From the NCBI RefSeq assembly GCF_029714205.1, contig NZ_CP121648.1, forward strand, positions 4,663,001 to 4,727,000: a stretch of 64,000 nt of DNA, in the 5' to 3' direction. Numbering within the stretch: position 1 is the first letter of the stretch; the number at the start of each line of letters is the position of its first letter. Positions 37,953 through 47,666 of this stretch are shown here, one piece after another. The notes beneath the pieces were generated by a model. It searched no databases, had not been told where the DNA came from, and worked only from the letters and a program-made list of their open reading frames with translations. The translations under genes were made by a program, and so were the position numbers. The stretch comes from Methylobacterium sp. CB376. GTDB lineage: Bacteria; Pseudomonadota; Alphaproteobacteria; Rhizobiales; Beijerinckiaceae.

Positions 37953-39143
37953 GTGCCGACGACACCCTCACCGCTCGCCCTCGCCCAGGGCCTGATCCGC
38001 TGCCCCTCCGTCACGCCCGAGGAGGGCGGCGCCCTCGCCTACCTCGCCGGGCTGCTGGCGGCGGCGGGCTTCTCGGTCGAGCGCCCGGTCTTCTCCGCGC
38101 CCGGCACGCCCGACGTCGAGAACCTCTACGCCCGCATCGGCGCGGACGGGCCCTGCCTGCTGCTGGCCGGGCATACCGACGTCGTGCCGCCCGGGGAGCC
38201 CGCCCTGTGGCGCCACGATCCCTTCGCGGGCGTCGTCGAGGGCGGCGAGCTCCACGGCCGCGGCGCCGTCGACATGAAGGGCGGCATCGCCTGCCTCGCC
38301 GCCGCGTCCCTGGCCTTCCTGGCCGAGCGCGGGCCGGCCTTCGGCGGCTCGATCGCCTTCCTGGTCACCGGCGACGAGGAGGGGCCGGCGGTGAACGGGA
38401 CCGTGAAGCTCCTCGCCTGGGCGCGGGCGCGGGGCGAGCGCTTCGACCATTGCATCCTGGCCGAGCCGACCAACCCCGACGCGCTCGGCGACATGATCAA
38501 GATCGGCCGGCGCGGCTCCCTCACCGCCACGCTCACCGTGCTGGGCGCGCAGGGCCACGTCGCCTATCCGCACCGGGCCGAGAACCCGATCCCGGGCCTG
38601 ATCCGCCTCGCGGGCGCGCTCCTCGCCGCCCCCCTCGACGAGGGCACGGCGCATTTCGACGCCTCCAACCTCGAATTCACCACGATCGACGTCGGCAACC
38701 CGGCCTCGAACGTCATCCCGGCGCAGGCCCGCGCCGTGCTCAACATCCGCTTCAACGACCTCTGGAATCCGGCCAGCCTCGAGGCCGAGCTGCGGCGGCG
38801 CCTCGACGCGGCGGCCGGGAACGCGGTGCGCTACCGCCTCGACGTGCAGCCGACCAACGCGGTCGCCTTCCTGACCCAGCCCGACGCCTTCGTGGACCTC
38901 GTCACCGCCGCGATCGAGGCCGAGACCGGGCGCCGCCCGGCCCTCTCCACCACGGGGGGAACCTCGGACGCGCGCTTCATCAAGGAGGCCTGCCCGGTGA
39001 TCGAGTTCGGCCTCGTCGGCCAGACCATGCACCAGGTCGACGAGCGCGTCGCGGTGGCGGATCTCGATCGCCTCGCCGCCATCTTCCGCCGCATCCTGGA
39101 TGCCTATTTTCCGGCCAGCCCGCCGCCCGCCGAACGGGCTTGA
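37953..39143 (+). CDS. dapE: Succinyl-diaminopimelate desuccinylase
   Basis: M20 zinc amidohydrolase of lysine/diaminopimelate synthesis. From GTG 37953 the product has 396 residues. Metal and catalytic motifs are complete: [47 protein letters not shown], and the final metal His in [11 protein letters not shown]. The dimerisation domain (about 185-300) is present. The frame is open upstream to 37869 but without family similarity. A small membrane-protein gene follows after 53 bp. Confidence 0.95.
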   Translation: MPTTPSPLALAQGLIRCPSVTPEEGGALAYLAGLLAAAGFSVERPVFSAPGTPDVENLYARIGADGPCLLLAGHTDVVPPGEPALWRHDPFAGVVEGGELHGRGAVDMKGGIACLAAASLAFLAERGPAFGGSIAFLVTGDEEGPAVNGTVKLLAWARARGERFDHCILAEPTNPDALGDMIKIGRRGSLTATLTVLGAQGHVAYPHRAENPIPGLIRLAGALLAAPLDEGTAHFDASNLEFTTIDVGNPASNVIPAQARAVLNIRFNDLWNPASLEAELRRRLDAAAGNAVRYRLDVQPTNAVAFLTQPDAFVDLVTAAIEAETGRRPALSTTGGTSDARFIKEACPVIEFGLVGQTMHQVDERVAVADLDRLAAIFRRILDAYFPASPPPAERA

Positions 39144-39196
39144 CCCGTATTAGACGAAAGTTGAATCTCGCGCGGTGCGGATTGGCGGGGCGCACC

Positions 39197-39778
39197 ATGC
39201 TGGTGAGCGCGGACGAGATCGGACGATCGCTGCGGGGGACGGCGGAGCTCCTCGACCGGCACCCGGGGGCCCTGCGGCGGTTCGACCTGAGCGAGCGCGG
39301 CTTCTGGCGCTCCTTCGGCGCGATGGCCCTGACGGCGCCGGCCGCCGTGGTCGCGCTGGCCCTGGAGCGCGGACCGGTCGACCTCGCGCGGGCGCCGCTG
39401 CTGCGGCCCGACCACGTGACGCTGGCCGTGATGGGCGGCGTGGTCGCCTGTTTCCTGGCGGTGCCGCTCGGCATGATCGTGCCGGCGCGGCGCCTGGGAC
39501 TGACCGCCCTCTACGTGCCCTTCGTGGTCGTGACGAACTGGATCCTGGTCCTGGCCTTCCTGGTCCTGTCCCTGCCCGCGCTCCTGCTGGCGCTCGGGCT
39601 CTCGACCCCGGGCTTGGCGACGCTCCAATCCGGCGCCTTCGCGGTGATCCTGCTGCGCCTGCACGCCACGGCCGTGCGCCTGACCCTCGGCCTGACCGGG
39701 CCGGCGGCGGCCCTCACCAGCCTGGCCTGCGCGGCGGCGGTGGCGGCGGTGGCGAGCGGCGCGCACGCCCTGATTTAA
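39197..39778 (+). CDS. Hypothetical membrane protein
   Basis: I do not recognise the family. The 193-residue product has a polar N-terminal 35 residues (DEIGRSLRGTAELLDRHPG) and about five hydrophobic segments: 40-57, 74-95, 102-118, 119-137 and 170-191. There are no Cys or catalytic motifs. ATG 39197 is the first start in the hydrophobic frame. It follows dapE by 53 bp on the same strand, and a methyltransferase gene follows after 150 bp. Similar small integral membrane proteins sit near dapE in relatives, as far as I recall. Confidence 0.75.
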   Translation: MLVSADEIGRSLRGTAELLDRHPGALRRFDLSERGFWRSFGAMALTAPAAVVALALERGPVDLARAPLLRPDHVTLAVMGGVVACFLAVPLGMIVPARRLGLTALYVPFVVVTNWILVLAFLVLSLPALLLALGLSTPGLATLQSGAFAVILLRLHATAVRLTLGLTGPAAALTSLACAAAVAAVASGAHALI

Positions 39779-39928
39779 CGGGCCGCCGACGCGTCCCGCC
39801 GGGCGATTGCCGGCGCGGGGTCCTCGGCGCTATGCCACGGCATCGGCGCGCCGGCGCCGCGGTCGGGATGCGGGGAGGTCCGCCCCGCGCCGCGGCACGG
39901 CGCTCGCCGACTCTCGCGAGACGTTGCG

Positions 39929-40864
39929 ATGTTGTTCCGAAAGCGTGCGCCGGCGCTTCACCACGGCTTCCTCGACAAGGTCCAGATCCTGCACCGCGCC
40001 GTGTACATCGAGGGCTGGGCGAACGCCCTCGCGCCGAGCCTGCGCTACGAGGGCCGCGACGTCGCCCTGCAGGTCGGCCGGGTGGCGCGTCCCGATCTCG
40101 TGCCGATCTTCGGACCGGACGCGCTGATGTGGGGCTTCGTCGCGGTCGGGCTGCTGCCGACCGACCAGATCGACGGGGAGAAGCTGCGCTTCGAGGTCAG
40201 TCCGGGGGTGTCCTACGACAATCCGGCCACGCACTTCCCCTGGTCGGGCGACGCGGCCTTCGACGCGATGCAGGACCGCTTCCGCGCCGAGGTCGCCTCC
40301 CGCAAGGGCCGGTTCCTGGAGATCGGCAGCCGGGCGCGCAGCGGGACGGTCTACCGCGACGCCTTCCCGCAGGACATCGCGTATGTCGGGCTCGACATCA
40401 CCGCGGGTCCGAACGTCGACGTGGTCGGGGACGCGCACCACCTCTCCCGCTGCGTCGAGGGGCCCTTCGACTTCGTGTTCTCGATCGCGGTCTTCGAGCA
40501 CATCCTGATGCCCTGGAAGGTCGCCCTCGAGATGAACAAGGTCATGAGGCCCGGCGGCCTCGCCCTGATCATCTCGCACGGCGCCTGGCCGCTGCACGAG
40601 GAGCCGTGGGATTTCTGGCGCTACTCCAAGGAGGCGTGGCGGGGCGTGTTCAACCGGCACACGGGGTTCGAGATGCTGGAGGCGCAGTACAAGCACCCGG
40701 GCAGCATCGTCCCGCACCAAGCCGGCAACGCGCATTTCTACCGGATGAGCCTCAGCATGACCTACCTGCTCAGCGGCTGCCTGGTGCGCAAGGTGGCCGA
40801 TCCGCTGGTGGCCTGGGAGGCCGAGACGGGCGAGGTCTACGACCTCGCCTACGCGCACGCCTGA
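39929..40864 (+). CDS. Class I SAM-dependent methyltransferase domain protein
   Basis: The 311-residue product has an N-terminal domain of about 120 residues that I cannot assign (YIEGWANALAPSLRYEGRDVALQVG), then a Rossmann methyltransferase core: FLEIGSRARSG in the SAM-loop position (diverged from GxGxG), YVGLDITAGPNVDVVGDAH, FDFVFSIAVFEHILMPWKV, and KVMRPGGLALIISHGAWPLHEEPWDFWRYS. The pattern is that of Methyltransf_11-type enzymes found with glycan synthesis; the substrate is unknown. A hairpin overlaps its stop codon. Confidence 0.8.
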   Translation: MLFRKRAPALHHGFLDKVQILHRAVYIEGWANALAPSLRYEGRDVALQVGRVARPDLVPIFGPDALMWGFVAVGLLPTDQIDGEKLRFEVSPGVSYDNPATHFPWSGDAAFDAMQDRFRAEVASRKGRFLEIGSRARSGTVYRDAFPQDIAYVGLDITAGPNVDVVGDAHHLSRCVEGPFDFVFSIAVFEHILMPWKVALEMNKVMRPGGLALIISHGAWPLHEEPWDFWRYSKEAWRGVFNRHTGFEMLEAQYKHPGSIVPHQAGNAHFYRMSLSMTYLLSGCLVRKVADPLVAWEAETGEVYDLAYAHA

Positions 40865-40899
40865 TCCGGGATCGGCTTGATCGAAGCGGATCCCGGATC
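40863..40899. terminator. Perfect 11-bp inverted repeat at the end of the methyltransferase gene
   Basis: GATCCGGGATC (40863-40873) and GATCCCGGATC (40889-40899) pair perfectly, and the loop has a further GCTT/AAGC pairing. It starts inside the stop codon. No U-run follows, so it may be a bidirectional structure between convergent genes or a repeat unit. Confidence 0.5.
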
Positions 40900-40927
40900 C
40901 CAAGCCCGCGCGGCGCCTGAGCGAAGC

Positions 40928-40978
40928 CGACATCCGCATGGCCGAAATGGGAGATGCGAAGCCATCAACCGGATGTCG
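40928..40978. repeat. Inverted repeat (9 bp + 5 bp stems) before truA 3' end
   Basis: CGACATCCG (40928-40936) pairs with CGGATGTCG (40970-40978), and an inner ATGGC (40938-40942) pairs with GCCAT (40961-40965). It lies between the methyltransferase gene and the convergent truA gene, in AT-richer DNA, and looks like a dispersed palindromic element. Confidence 0.6.
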
Positions 40979-41004
40979 TATGACCCGAGGCGGACCGGCC
41001 GCCG

Positions 41005-41757
41005 CTACGGGCCGGGCTCCGGGTAGTCGACGCCGGTCAGGGTCAGGCCGGCGGCCGGGGCGAGCGGGCCGCAGCGGGTCCGATCCCGGGAGTCGAGCAC
41101 TGCCCGCACCCCGGCGGCGTCGAGCCGGCCGCACCCGGCCAGCATCAGGGTGCCGACCATCCCGCGCACCTGGTGATGCAGGAAGGAGCGGGCCGAGGTG
41201 GCGACCAGGATCTCGTCGCCGATCCGCGCCACGTCGAGCTGGTCGAGGGTGCGCACCGGGCTGTTCGCCTGGCACTCGGCGGCCCGGAAGGCGGAGAAAT
41301 CGTGCCGGCCGAGCAGGGTCTGCGCCGCCGCGTGCATGGCGTGCGCGTCCAGGGACCAGGGCACGTGCCAGAGATAGGCCCGGCCGAGGGCCGGCGGGCT
41401 GCGGCGGTTCAGGATCCGGTAGCGGTAGTGGCGCCTCAGCGCCGAGTGGCGGGCGTCGAAGTCGGGGCGCACCCGCTCCGCGCTCACGACCGCGACCGGC
41501 TCCGGCCGCAGATGGGCGTTGGACGCGTCGCGCACCGTGTCGGTGCGCCAATCGCGGTCGAGGTCGAGGTGGACGACCTGGTGGGTGGCGTGCACGCCCG
41601 CATCGGTGCGGCCCGCGCAATGCACCCGCACCGGCGCGCCGGCGAAGCGCGCGATCGCCTCCTCCAGGGCCTGCTGCACCGTCCGGTCGGCGGCTTGGCG
41701 CTGCCAGCCGGCGAAGCCGCTGCCGTCGTACTCGACCACGAGCTTGTAGCGGGGCAT
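41005..41757 (-). CDS. truA: tRNA pseudouridine(38-40) synthase TruA
   Basis: Makes pseudouridine at positions 38-40 of the anticodon stem. The 250-residue product has LVVEYDGSGFAGWQRQ, the catalytic Asp in CAGRTDAGVHA (about residue 52), YRYRILNR and FLHHQVRGMVGTL. Length is normal. It starts 4 bp after the fmt stop on the same strand and so is the last gene of def-fmt-truA. Confidence 0.96.
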   Translation of the reverse strand: MPRYKLVVEYDGSGFAGWQRQAADRTVQQALEEAIARFAGAPVRVHCAGRTDAGVHATHQVVHLDLDRDWRTDTVRDASNAHLRPEPVAVVSAERVRPDFDARHSALRRHYRYRILNRRSPPALGRAYLWHVPWSLDAHAMHAAAQTLLGRHDFSAFRAAECQANSPVRTLDQLDVARIGDEILVATSARSFLHHQVRGMVGTLMLAGCGRLDAAGVRAVLDSRDRTRCGPLAPAAGLTLTGVDYPEPGP

Positions 41758-41761
41758 CGGA

Positions 41762-42694
41762 TCAGGCGAGGCGGGTGCCCGGCTCCAGGCGCCGGCCGCG
41801 CAGGAAGTCGGCCGCCTCCATCGCCGCCTTGCCGGCGGGCTGCACCCGCAGGAGCCGCAGCGCGCCCTCGCCGCAGGCGACCGTGCCGGCCTCGTCGAGC
41901 AGCGTGCCCGGCGCCCCCGAACCCTCGGCGCTGCGCGCGCGCAGCACCTTCACGCGCTCCGGCCCGCGCCCGAGATCGGCGAGGAAGAAGGCGCCCGGGA
42001 AGGGCGAGAGCCCGCGGACCCGGTCGTGCAGGCGGGCGGCCGGCGCGGTCCAGTCGAGCCGCGCCTCCTCGTTGGTGATCTTGTGCGCGTAGACGACGCC
42101 CTCGGCGGGCTGGGGCGTGAAGGTGAGTCCGCCGCGCTCGAGCGCCCCGAGCGCCCGGTGCATCAGGTCGGCGCCGAGCGGCATCAGCCGGTCGTGGAGG
42201 TCGCCCGCGGTCATTTCGGGGGAGATGGCGACGCGCTCCAGCATGGCGACCGGGCCGGTATCGAGGCCCGGCTCCATGCGCATCACGGCGACGCCGGTCT
42301 CCGCGTCGCCCGCCATCACGGCCCGCTGGATCGGCGCCGCGCCGCGCCAGCGCGGCAGGATCGAGGCGTGGAGGTTGAGGCAGCCGAGGGGCGGCGCGTC
42401 CAGGATCGCCGGCGGCAGGATCATCCCGTAGGCGACCACCACGGCGACGTCCGCCCCGTGGGCCCGGAAGGTCTCGGCGGCCTCGGGGCCGCGCAGGGTC
42501 GAGGGCGTCAGCACGGGCAGGCCGAAGCGCTCGGCGAGGGCCTGGACGGGCGAGGGCCTGAGCGCCATGCCGCGGCCGGCCGGAGCCGGCGCGCGCGTGT
42601 AGACCGCCACGACCTCGTGCCCGCCCCCCACGATCTCGGCGAGCGTCGGCACCGCGAAGTCCGGGGTGCCCATGAAGACGACCTTGAGGGACAT
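41762..42694 (-). CDS. fmt: Methionyl-tRNA formyltransferase
   Basis: Formylates Met on initiator tRNA with 10-formyl-THF. The 310-residue product has [35 protein letters not shown] (with the catalytic Asn and His) and [12 protein letters not shown], plus the OB-fold C-terminal domain (about 205-305). It follows def with a 13-bp gap and precedes truA, a classic operon. Confidence 0.97.
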   Translation of the reverse strand: MSLKVVFMGTPDFAVPTLAEIVGGGHEVVAVYTRAPAPAGRGMALRPSPVQALAERFGLPVLTPSTLRGPEAAETFRAHGADVAVVVAYGMILPPAILDAPPLGCLNLHASILPRWRGAAPIQRAVMAGDAETGVAVMRMEPGLDTGPVAMLERVAISPEMTAGDLHDRLMPLGADLMHRALGALERGGLTFTPQPAEGVVYAHKITNEEARLDWTAPAARLHDRVRGLSPFPGAFFLADLGRGPERVKVLRARSAEGSGAPGTLLDEAGTVACGEGALRLLRVQPAGKAAMEAADFLRGRRLEPGTRLA

Positions 42695-42707
42695 GCCGGC
42701 GACCGCG

Positions 42708-43229
42708 TCAGGCCGCTTCCTGGCCGCGCTTGGCCGCCTTGGCGAATTTCTTCATCACCCGGTCGCGCTTCAGCTTCGAGATGTGGTCGATGAAGAGCAC
42801 CCCGTTGAGGTGGTCGAGCTCGTGCTGGAGGCAGGTGGCGAGGAGCCCGTCCGCCTCCTGCTCCACGGTCTCGCCGTCGAGGGTGCGGAAGCGGACCCGC
42901 ACCCGGTCGGGCCGCACCACCTCGGCGTAGTATTCGGGGATCGACAGGCAGCCCTCCTCGTAGGCGCGGGTCTCCTCGGAGGACCAGACGATCTCCGGGT
43001 CGATCAGCACGAGGGGGGTGCGCGCCTCCTTGTCCTTCGAGGTATCGATGGTCACGATGCGGGTCGGCTCGCCGACCTGGATCGCCGCGAGGCCGACGCC
43101 CGGGGCGTCGTACATCGTCTCCAGCATGTCGGCCGCGAGCTTGCGCACCTCGCCCGTGATCGTGCCGACCGGTGAGGAGGTCACGCGCAGGCGCGCGTCC
43201 GGAAGGATGACGAGGGGGCGGATGGTCAT
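42708..43229 (-). CDS. def: Peptide deformylase
   Basis: Metalloenzyme that removes the formyl group from nascent proteins. The 173-residue product has all three motifs: [10 protein letters not shown] (motif 1, with Ile in place of Pro, common in alphaproteobacteria), EGCLSIP (metal Cys) and QHELDHLNG (HExxH). ATG 43229 ([15 protein letters not shown]) is the standard start; the upstream frame is noise. It heads def-fmt-truA. Confidence 0.97.
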   Translation of the reverse strand: MTIRPLVILPDARLRVTSSPVGTITGEVRKLAADMLETMYDAPGVGLAAIQVGEPTRIVTIDTSKDKEARTPLVLIDPEIVWSSEETRAYEEGCLSIPEYYAEVVRPDRVRVRFRTLDGETVEQEADGLLATCLQHELDHLNGVLFIDHISKLKRDRVMKKFAKAAKRGQEAA

Positions 43230-43321
43230 GGGGTAAACCGGGTCAGGGCGCCGACGGGCGCCGCGCATGTCCCGTCGAGATAGGGATTCGGGCTGCCCGG
43301 GTCAAATCCGCGCGACGGCCC

Positions 43322-43927
43322 TCAGAAGGCGGTGCGCTGACGGATCGCCGCGGAGAGCGTGCCCTCGTCGAGATAGTCTAGCTCGCCGCCGACCGGCACG
43401 CCGTGGGCGAGCTTCGTGACCTTCACGGGCAGGTGCGCCAGGAGTTCGGTGACGTAGTGGGCCGTGGTCTGCCCGTCCACCGTGGCGCTGAGGGCGAGGA
43501 TGATCTCGCGCATCTCCGGCACGCTCGCCCGCTCGACGAGCCGCGCGAGGTTGAGGTTCTCCGGGCGGATGCCGTCGAGGGCCGAGAGGATGCCGCCGAG
43601 CACGTGGTAGCGGGCCGTGACCGCGCCCGAGCGTTCCAGCGCCCAGAGATCCGAGACGTCCTCGACCACGACGAGCATCGAGGGATCGCGGCCGTGGTCG
43701 CGGCAGATCGTGCAGGGGTCGCAGGTGTCGACGTTGCCGCATTCGCGGCAGGTGACGATGCGCTCGGAGGCGACCCGCATCGCCTCGGCGAGGGGGCCGA
43801 GCAGGGTGTCGCGCTTCTTGATCAGCTGCAGGGCGGCCCGCCGCGCGGAGCGCGGGCCGAGGCCGGGCATGCGGGCCAGGAGCTGGATCAGGCGCTCGAT
43901 CTCCGGACCGGCGACGGCTTGCGGCAT
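43322..43927 (-). CDS. recR: Recombination mediator RecR
   Basis: Works with RecO/RecF to load RecA at gaps. The 201-residue product has an HhH ([19 protein letters not shown]), a four-Cys zinc finger ([16 protein letters not shown], residues about 58-73), a Toprim domain ([15 protein letters not shown]) and a Walker-B-like C-terminal part. ATG 43927 gives the standard start. It lies downstream of ybaB and dnaX on the same strand, the usual dnaX-ybaB-recR block. Confidence 0.97.
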
Positions 43928-44076
43928 GGACCATCCCTGGACGCTGGGCGCGGGCTCCCCGGGCCCGCACGGGTTTCGACGGGAACGGGCCGCGTCGCCG
44001 GCGCGCGGGGGACCCGCCCGGCGCGAGGAGCGCCGCGAGGCTGCGAGCGACGGTCCGGAGCCCGCCCTCGCCGGAA

Positions 44077-44400
44077 TCAGAACGGCAGCTTCATGCCGGG
44101 CGGGAGCGGCAGGCCCTTGGTGAGTTCCTGCATCCGCTCCTGGGCAGCGCGCTCGCCCTTGGCGCGGGCGTCGTTCACCGCCGCCACGATCAGGTCCTCC
44201 AGGATCTCCTTGTCCTCCCGCACCAGGAGCGAGGGGTCGAGGGTCACGCCCTTCATGACGCCCTTGGCGGTCATCGTCACCGTGACGGCCCCGCCGCCGG
44301 CCGCGCCCGAGACCTCGACCGCGTCGAGTTCGTTCTGCAGGTCGGCCATCTTCTGCTGCATGGCCTGGGCCTGCTTCATCAGGCCCATGATGTCGCGCAT
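44077..44400 (-). CDS. YbaB/EbfC family nucleoid-associated protein
   Basis: Small DNA-binding protein. The 107-residue product begins [22 protein letters not shown] and contains [20 protein letters not shown] and [12 protein letters not shown], ending in [11 protein letters not shown], all typical. It follows dnaX by 55 bp, as in most bacteria, and precedes recR. Confidence 0.95.
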
Positions 44401-44455
44401 GACGAGTCCTCCGGCGGTCGCATCCGCCCAATGTGGGGCAGGGGAGCCGCGGCCG

Positions 44456-46273
44456 CTACTGGTCCGCCTCCGGCTCCTCCGGGGCGCTGAATTCCTCGGG
44501 GCTGAATTCCTCGGCGGGTGCCTCGGGCGGCCTCTCCCGCACATCCACGATCTGGGCGCCCGGGAAGCGCTTCAGCACCTCCTGCACCAGGGGATGCGCC
44601 GCCGCGCCCTGGTGGCGGCTCTCGCGGGCGGCCTCGGCCCGGGCCGCCAGCGTCGCCTCGCCGGTCTCCCGCGACAGGGCCACCACCCAGCGCCGCCCCG
44701 TCCAGAGGTCGAGGGCGCGGGCGAGGTCGTTGGCGAGGCTCGGGCGGCCCGCCTCGGCGAGGCGGAACTCGATGCGGCCCTCCTCGAAGCGCACGAGGTG
44801 CACGTCGCGCTCCAGGGCGGCCTTGAGGCCGATGTCGCGCTTGGCCTCCGCGAGCGCCACCACGTCCTCGAAGCGCCGCAGCCGCAGGGCCGGCTCGGCC
44901 GCGTGCTGCGCCTGCGCCGGGGCGGCGGCCGGGCGGGCCGCCGCGGCGGATTGCGCGGGGCGGGCGTCCGGCAGGGCGCGCAGGGCGGGGCCGGGCGGGG
45001 CGGCGGGCAGAGGGCGGCCGGCGGGCGGGACCGCCGCGCCGCCGCCTTCCCGCACCTGCCGCAGGGCCTCGTCCGGGGTCGGCAGGTCGGCGGCGTAGAT
45101 CAGGCGCACCAGCGCCATCTCGGCCGCCGCGAGGGGACGGGGCGCCGCCTGCACCTCGGGAATCGCCCTGAGCAGGATCTGCCACGCCCGCGACAGGGCC
45201 CGCACCGAGAGCCGGTCCGCGAAGTCGCTGCCGCGGCCCCGCTCGGCCTCGCTCAGGGCGGTGTCGGCGCGGGCGGTCTCGGGCGCGACCTTCAGGCGGG
45301 TGACGAGGTGCGTGAAGCCGGCGAGGTCCTGCAGCACCACCGCGGGATCGGCGCCGGCCTCGTACTGACCGTGCAGTTCCGCGAAGGCCGCGGGCGCGTC
45401 GCCCCGCATGGCGGCCTCGAACAGGTCGATGATCCGCGCCCGGTCGGCGAGGCCGAGCATGTCGCGCACGGTCTCGGCCGTGACCCGGCCCGCGCCGTGC
45501 GCGATCGCCTGGTCGAGGAGGGAGAGCGAATCGCGCACCGAGCCCTCCGCCGCCCGCGCGATGGCGGCGAGCGCCTCGGGCTCCACCGCCACGCCCTCGG
45601 CGTCGCAGATCCTGTGCAGGTGGGCGACGAGCGTGCCCGCCTCGACCCGGCGCAGGTCGAAGCGCTGGCAGCGCGACAGGATCGTCACCGGAACCTTGCG
45701 GATCTCGGTGGTGGCGAAGACGAATTTCGCGTGCGGCGGGGGCTCCTCCAGCGTCTTCAGGAAGGCGTTGAACGCCTTCTCGGACAGCATGTGGACCTCG
45801 TCGACGATGTAGACCTTGTAGCGCGCCGAGACCGGGGCGTAGCGGATGCCGTCGATGATCTGGCGGACGTCGTCGATGCCGGTATGGGAGGCGGCGTCCA
45901 TCTCCAGCACGTCGATGTGCCGGGATTCCATGATCGCCGCGCAATGCAGGCCGAGCGTCGGCATCCGGATCGTCGGGCCGGCCTTCGCGTCCCCGGCGAG
46001 GGCGTAGTTGAGCCCGCGCGCCAGGATGCGGGCGGTGGTGGTCTTGCCCACCCCGCGCACGCCGGTGAGCATCCAGGCCTGCGGGATGCGCCCGGCCTCG
46101 AAGGCGTTCGCCAGGGTGCGCACCATGGCACCCTGGCCGATCAGGTCGTCGAAGCTCTGGGGGCGGTACTTGCGCGCCAGCACCCGGTAGGGCGCGGCGG
46201 CCGGCGCCGCCGGCGGGGCCAAACCCGGGAAACCCGGCTCGTCGGTCGAGGGCGTGCCGGTGGTCTCGTCCAT
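44456..46273 (-). CDS. dnaX: DNA polymerase III subunit gamma/tau
   Basis: Clamp-loader ATPase and replisome scaffold. The 605-residue product has YRVLARKYRPQSFDDLIGQ, Walker A GVRGVGKTTTAR (about residues 70-81), DEVHMLS, the sensor-1 FATTEIRKVP and SRCQRF, and a Pro/Ala-rich linker (about 400-450) before the tau C-terminal domain. The usual zinc-finger cysteines are reduced to one (LGLHCAAIM). I see no A-rich slippery site for a gamma frameshift. ATG 46273 precedes a short variable N-terminus. The SRP RNA gene lies upstream on the same strand. Confidence 0.95.
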   Translation of the reverse strand: MDETTGTPSTDEPGFPGLAPPAAPAAAPYRVLARKYRPQSFDDLIGQGAMVRTLANAFEAGRIPQAWMLTGVRGVGKTTTARILARGLNYALAGDAKAGPTIRMPTLGLHCAAIMESRHIDVLEMDAASHTGIDDVRQIIDGIRYAPVSARYKVYIVDEVHMLSEKAFNAFLKTLEEPPPHAKFVFATTEIRKVPVTILSRCQRFDLRRVEAGTLVAHLHRICDAEGVAVEPEALAAIARAAEGSVRDSLSLLDQAIAHGAGRVTAETVRDMLGLADRARIIDLFEAAMRGDAPAAFAELHGQYEAGADPAVVLQDLAGFTHLVTRLKVAPETARADTALSEAERGRGSDFADRLSVRALSRAWQILLRAIPEVQAAPRPLAAAEMALVRLIYAADLPTPDEALRQVREGGGAAVPPAGRPLPAAPPGPALRALPDARPAQSAAAARPAAAPAQAQHAAEPALRLRRFEDVVALAEAKRDIGLKAALERDVHLVRFEEGRIEFRLAEAGRPSLANDLARALDLWTGRRWVVALSRETGEATLAARAEAARESRHQGAAAHPLVQEVLKRFPGAQIVDVRERPPEAPAEEFSPEEFSAPEEPEADQ

Positions 46274-46340
46274 GCGCCGCGGTCGCGGAGGGCGGCGGAG
46301 GCGGGGGCTGCCTCGCGCGCGCGCTCGGGGAGATGAGGGT

Positions 46341-46434
46341 GGGAGGCTGGACGAGAACCCGCTCGTTCTCGTTAGGGCTGCTTCCTTCCGGACCTGACCC
46401 GGTTGGCGAGTGAAACGTCCCCCGCCAACCTCCC
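46341..46434 (-). ncRNA. ffs: Small signal recognition particle RNA (4.5S)
   Basis: The minus strand carries the universal SRP loop motif (GGTCAGGTCCGGAAGGAAGC, read from about 46404 down). The RNA ends pair over ten positions: GGGAGGTTGG at 46434-46425 with CCAGCCTCCC at 46350-46341. Size is about 94 nt, the bacterial small form without an Alu domain. Exact ends may differ by a few bases. The placement next to dnaX is common. Confidence 0.95.
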
Positions 46435-46440
46435 GGCGCC

Positions 46441-46470
46441 TATATGAGCGGCCGGCGGCGGAAACGCAAG
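46441..46470 (-). promoter_or_regulatory. Promoter of the SRP RNA gene
   Basis: On the minus strand CTTGCG (46470-46465) is followed after 18 bases by CATATA (46446-46441), about 7 bases before the predicted RNA 5' end. The spacing to the start is right for a sigma-70-type promoter. Confidence 0.55.
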
Positions 46471-46570
46471 CGCGGCTCCGCGCGGTCCTCGTGCCCCAAC
46501 CTCGGCCCCGCCGCGCGTTGTCATTCCCCGGAGCGCGGCCCGCCGCGCGTCCACCCGCCCGGAGACATCG

Positions 46571-47566
46571 ATGTCGCACCTCGTCCGCGCCGGCCTCCTC
46601 GTCCTCGCCCTCGGCGGTCCCGGACAGGCGGCCGGGCCCTACGGGCCGGAACTCGAAGGCTTCGCCTACCCGCACGAGGTCCGTCGCCACGCCTTCTCGT
46701 CGCAGGGGCAGGGGCTGACGATGGCCTACATGGACGTGGCGCCCGCCACGCCGAACGGCCGCACCGCCGTACTGCTCCACGGCAAGAACTTCTGCGCCGC
46801 CACCTGGGAGCGGACCATCGCGGTGCTGAGCGAGGCCGGGTTCCGGGTGATCGCCCCCGACCAGGTCGGCTTCTGCAAATCGACCAAGCCCGCGGGCTAC
46901 CAGTTCAGCTTCGAGCAGCTCGCGACCAACACCAGGGCGCTGCTCGACTCCCTCGGCATCGCCAAGGCGACGATCATCGGCCACTCGATGGGCGGCATGC
47001 TGGCGGCCCGGTACGCGCTGATGTTCCCCGACTCCGTCGACCAGCTCGTCATGGTCGATCCGCTCGGCCTGGAGGATTGGCGCGAGAAGGGAGTACCCTA
47101 TACACCGATCGACGTCCTTTACGCCCAGGAGCGCAAGACCAGCGCCGAGAGCATCAAGGCCTACCAGCTGAAATTCTACTACAATAACCAGTGGAAGCCA
47201 GAATACGATCGCTGGGTCGAGATGCAGGCCGGTCTCTACGCGGGCCCGGGCGGGGACCGGGTGGCGTGGAATCAGGCGCAGCTGTCGGACATGATCTTCA
47301 CGCAGCCGGTGGTGCACGAGTTCGAGCGCCTGCGCGTGCCGACCATCCTGATCGTCGGCGGCAAGGACCGCACCGCGCAGGGCGCCAACCGGGTCCATCC
47401 CGACCTCGCCGCCACCCTCGGGCGCTATGACCAGCTCGGCCCCGACGTGGCCAAGCGCATCCCGGACGCCAAGCTCGTGGAATTCTCCGAACTCGGCCAC
47501 GCGCCGCAGGTCCAGGCGCCGGACGAGTTCCACGAGGCCCTGCTCAAGGAACTGGCGGGGCGCTGA
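46571..47566 (+). CDS. Secreted alpha/beta hydrolase
   Basis: The 331-residue product has a signal peptide (1-21, LLVLALGGPGQAAG), then an alpha/beta hydrolase fold: AVLLHGKNFCAATWERTI, VIAPDQVGFCKSTKP, the nucleophile elbow GHSMGGMLAARY (Ser near residue 140), VGGKDRTAQG with Asp, and GHAPQVQAPDEF with His. The substrate is unknown. Bases about 47085-47200 are distinctly AT-richer than the rest. SD GGAG precedes ATG 46571 by 7 bases. A penicillin-acylase-type gene follows after 100 bp. Confidence 0.88.
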   Translation: MSHLVRAGLLVLALGGPGQAAGPYGPELEGFAYPHEVRRHAFSSQGQGLTMAYMDVAPATPNGRTAVLLHGKNFCAATWERTIAVLSEAGFRVIAPDQVGFCKSTKPAGYQFSFEQLATNTRALLDSLGIAKATIIGHSMGGMLAARYALMFPDSVDQLVMVDPLGLEDWREKGVPYTPIDVLYAQERKTSAESIKAYQLKFYYNNQWKPEYDRWVEMQAGLYAGPGGDRVAWNQAQLSDMIFTQPVVHEFERLRVPTILIVGGKDRTAQGANRVHPDLAATLGRYDQLGPDVAKRIPDAKLVEFSELGHAPQVQAPDEFHEALLKELAGR

Positions 47567-47666
47567 GCGCGGGCGGGTGCCCGCCGAGCACCGGGCGCAG
47601 ACCTGACCCGATTGGACAGGGAAGGCCGCGCTGCCGACACTGGCCGCGCGGCACGAAGGAGCAGCG

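Noticed and set aside
44456..46273. Programmed frameshift in dnaX giving the gamma subunit
   Set aside because: No A-rich slippery heptamer is visible in the gene, as expected for this GC content.
43403..46336. A 977-codon plus-strand frame antisense to recR, ybaB and dnaX
   Set aside because: Low-complexity shadow translation; the opposite strand encodes well-conserved proteins.
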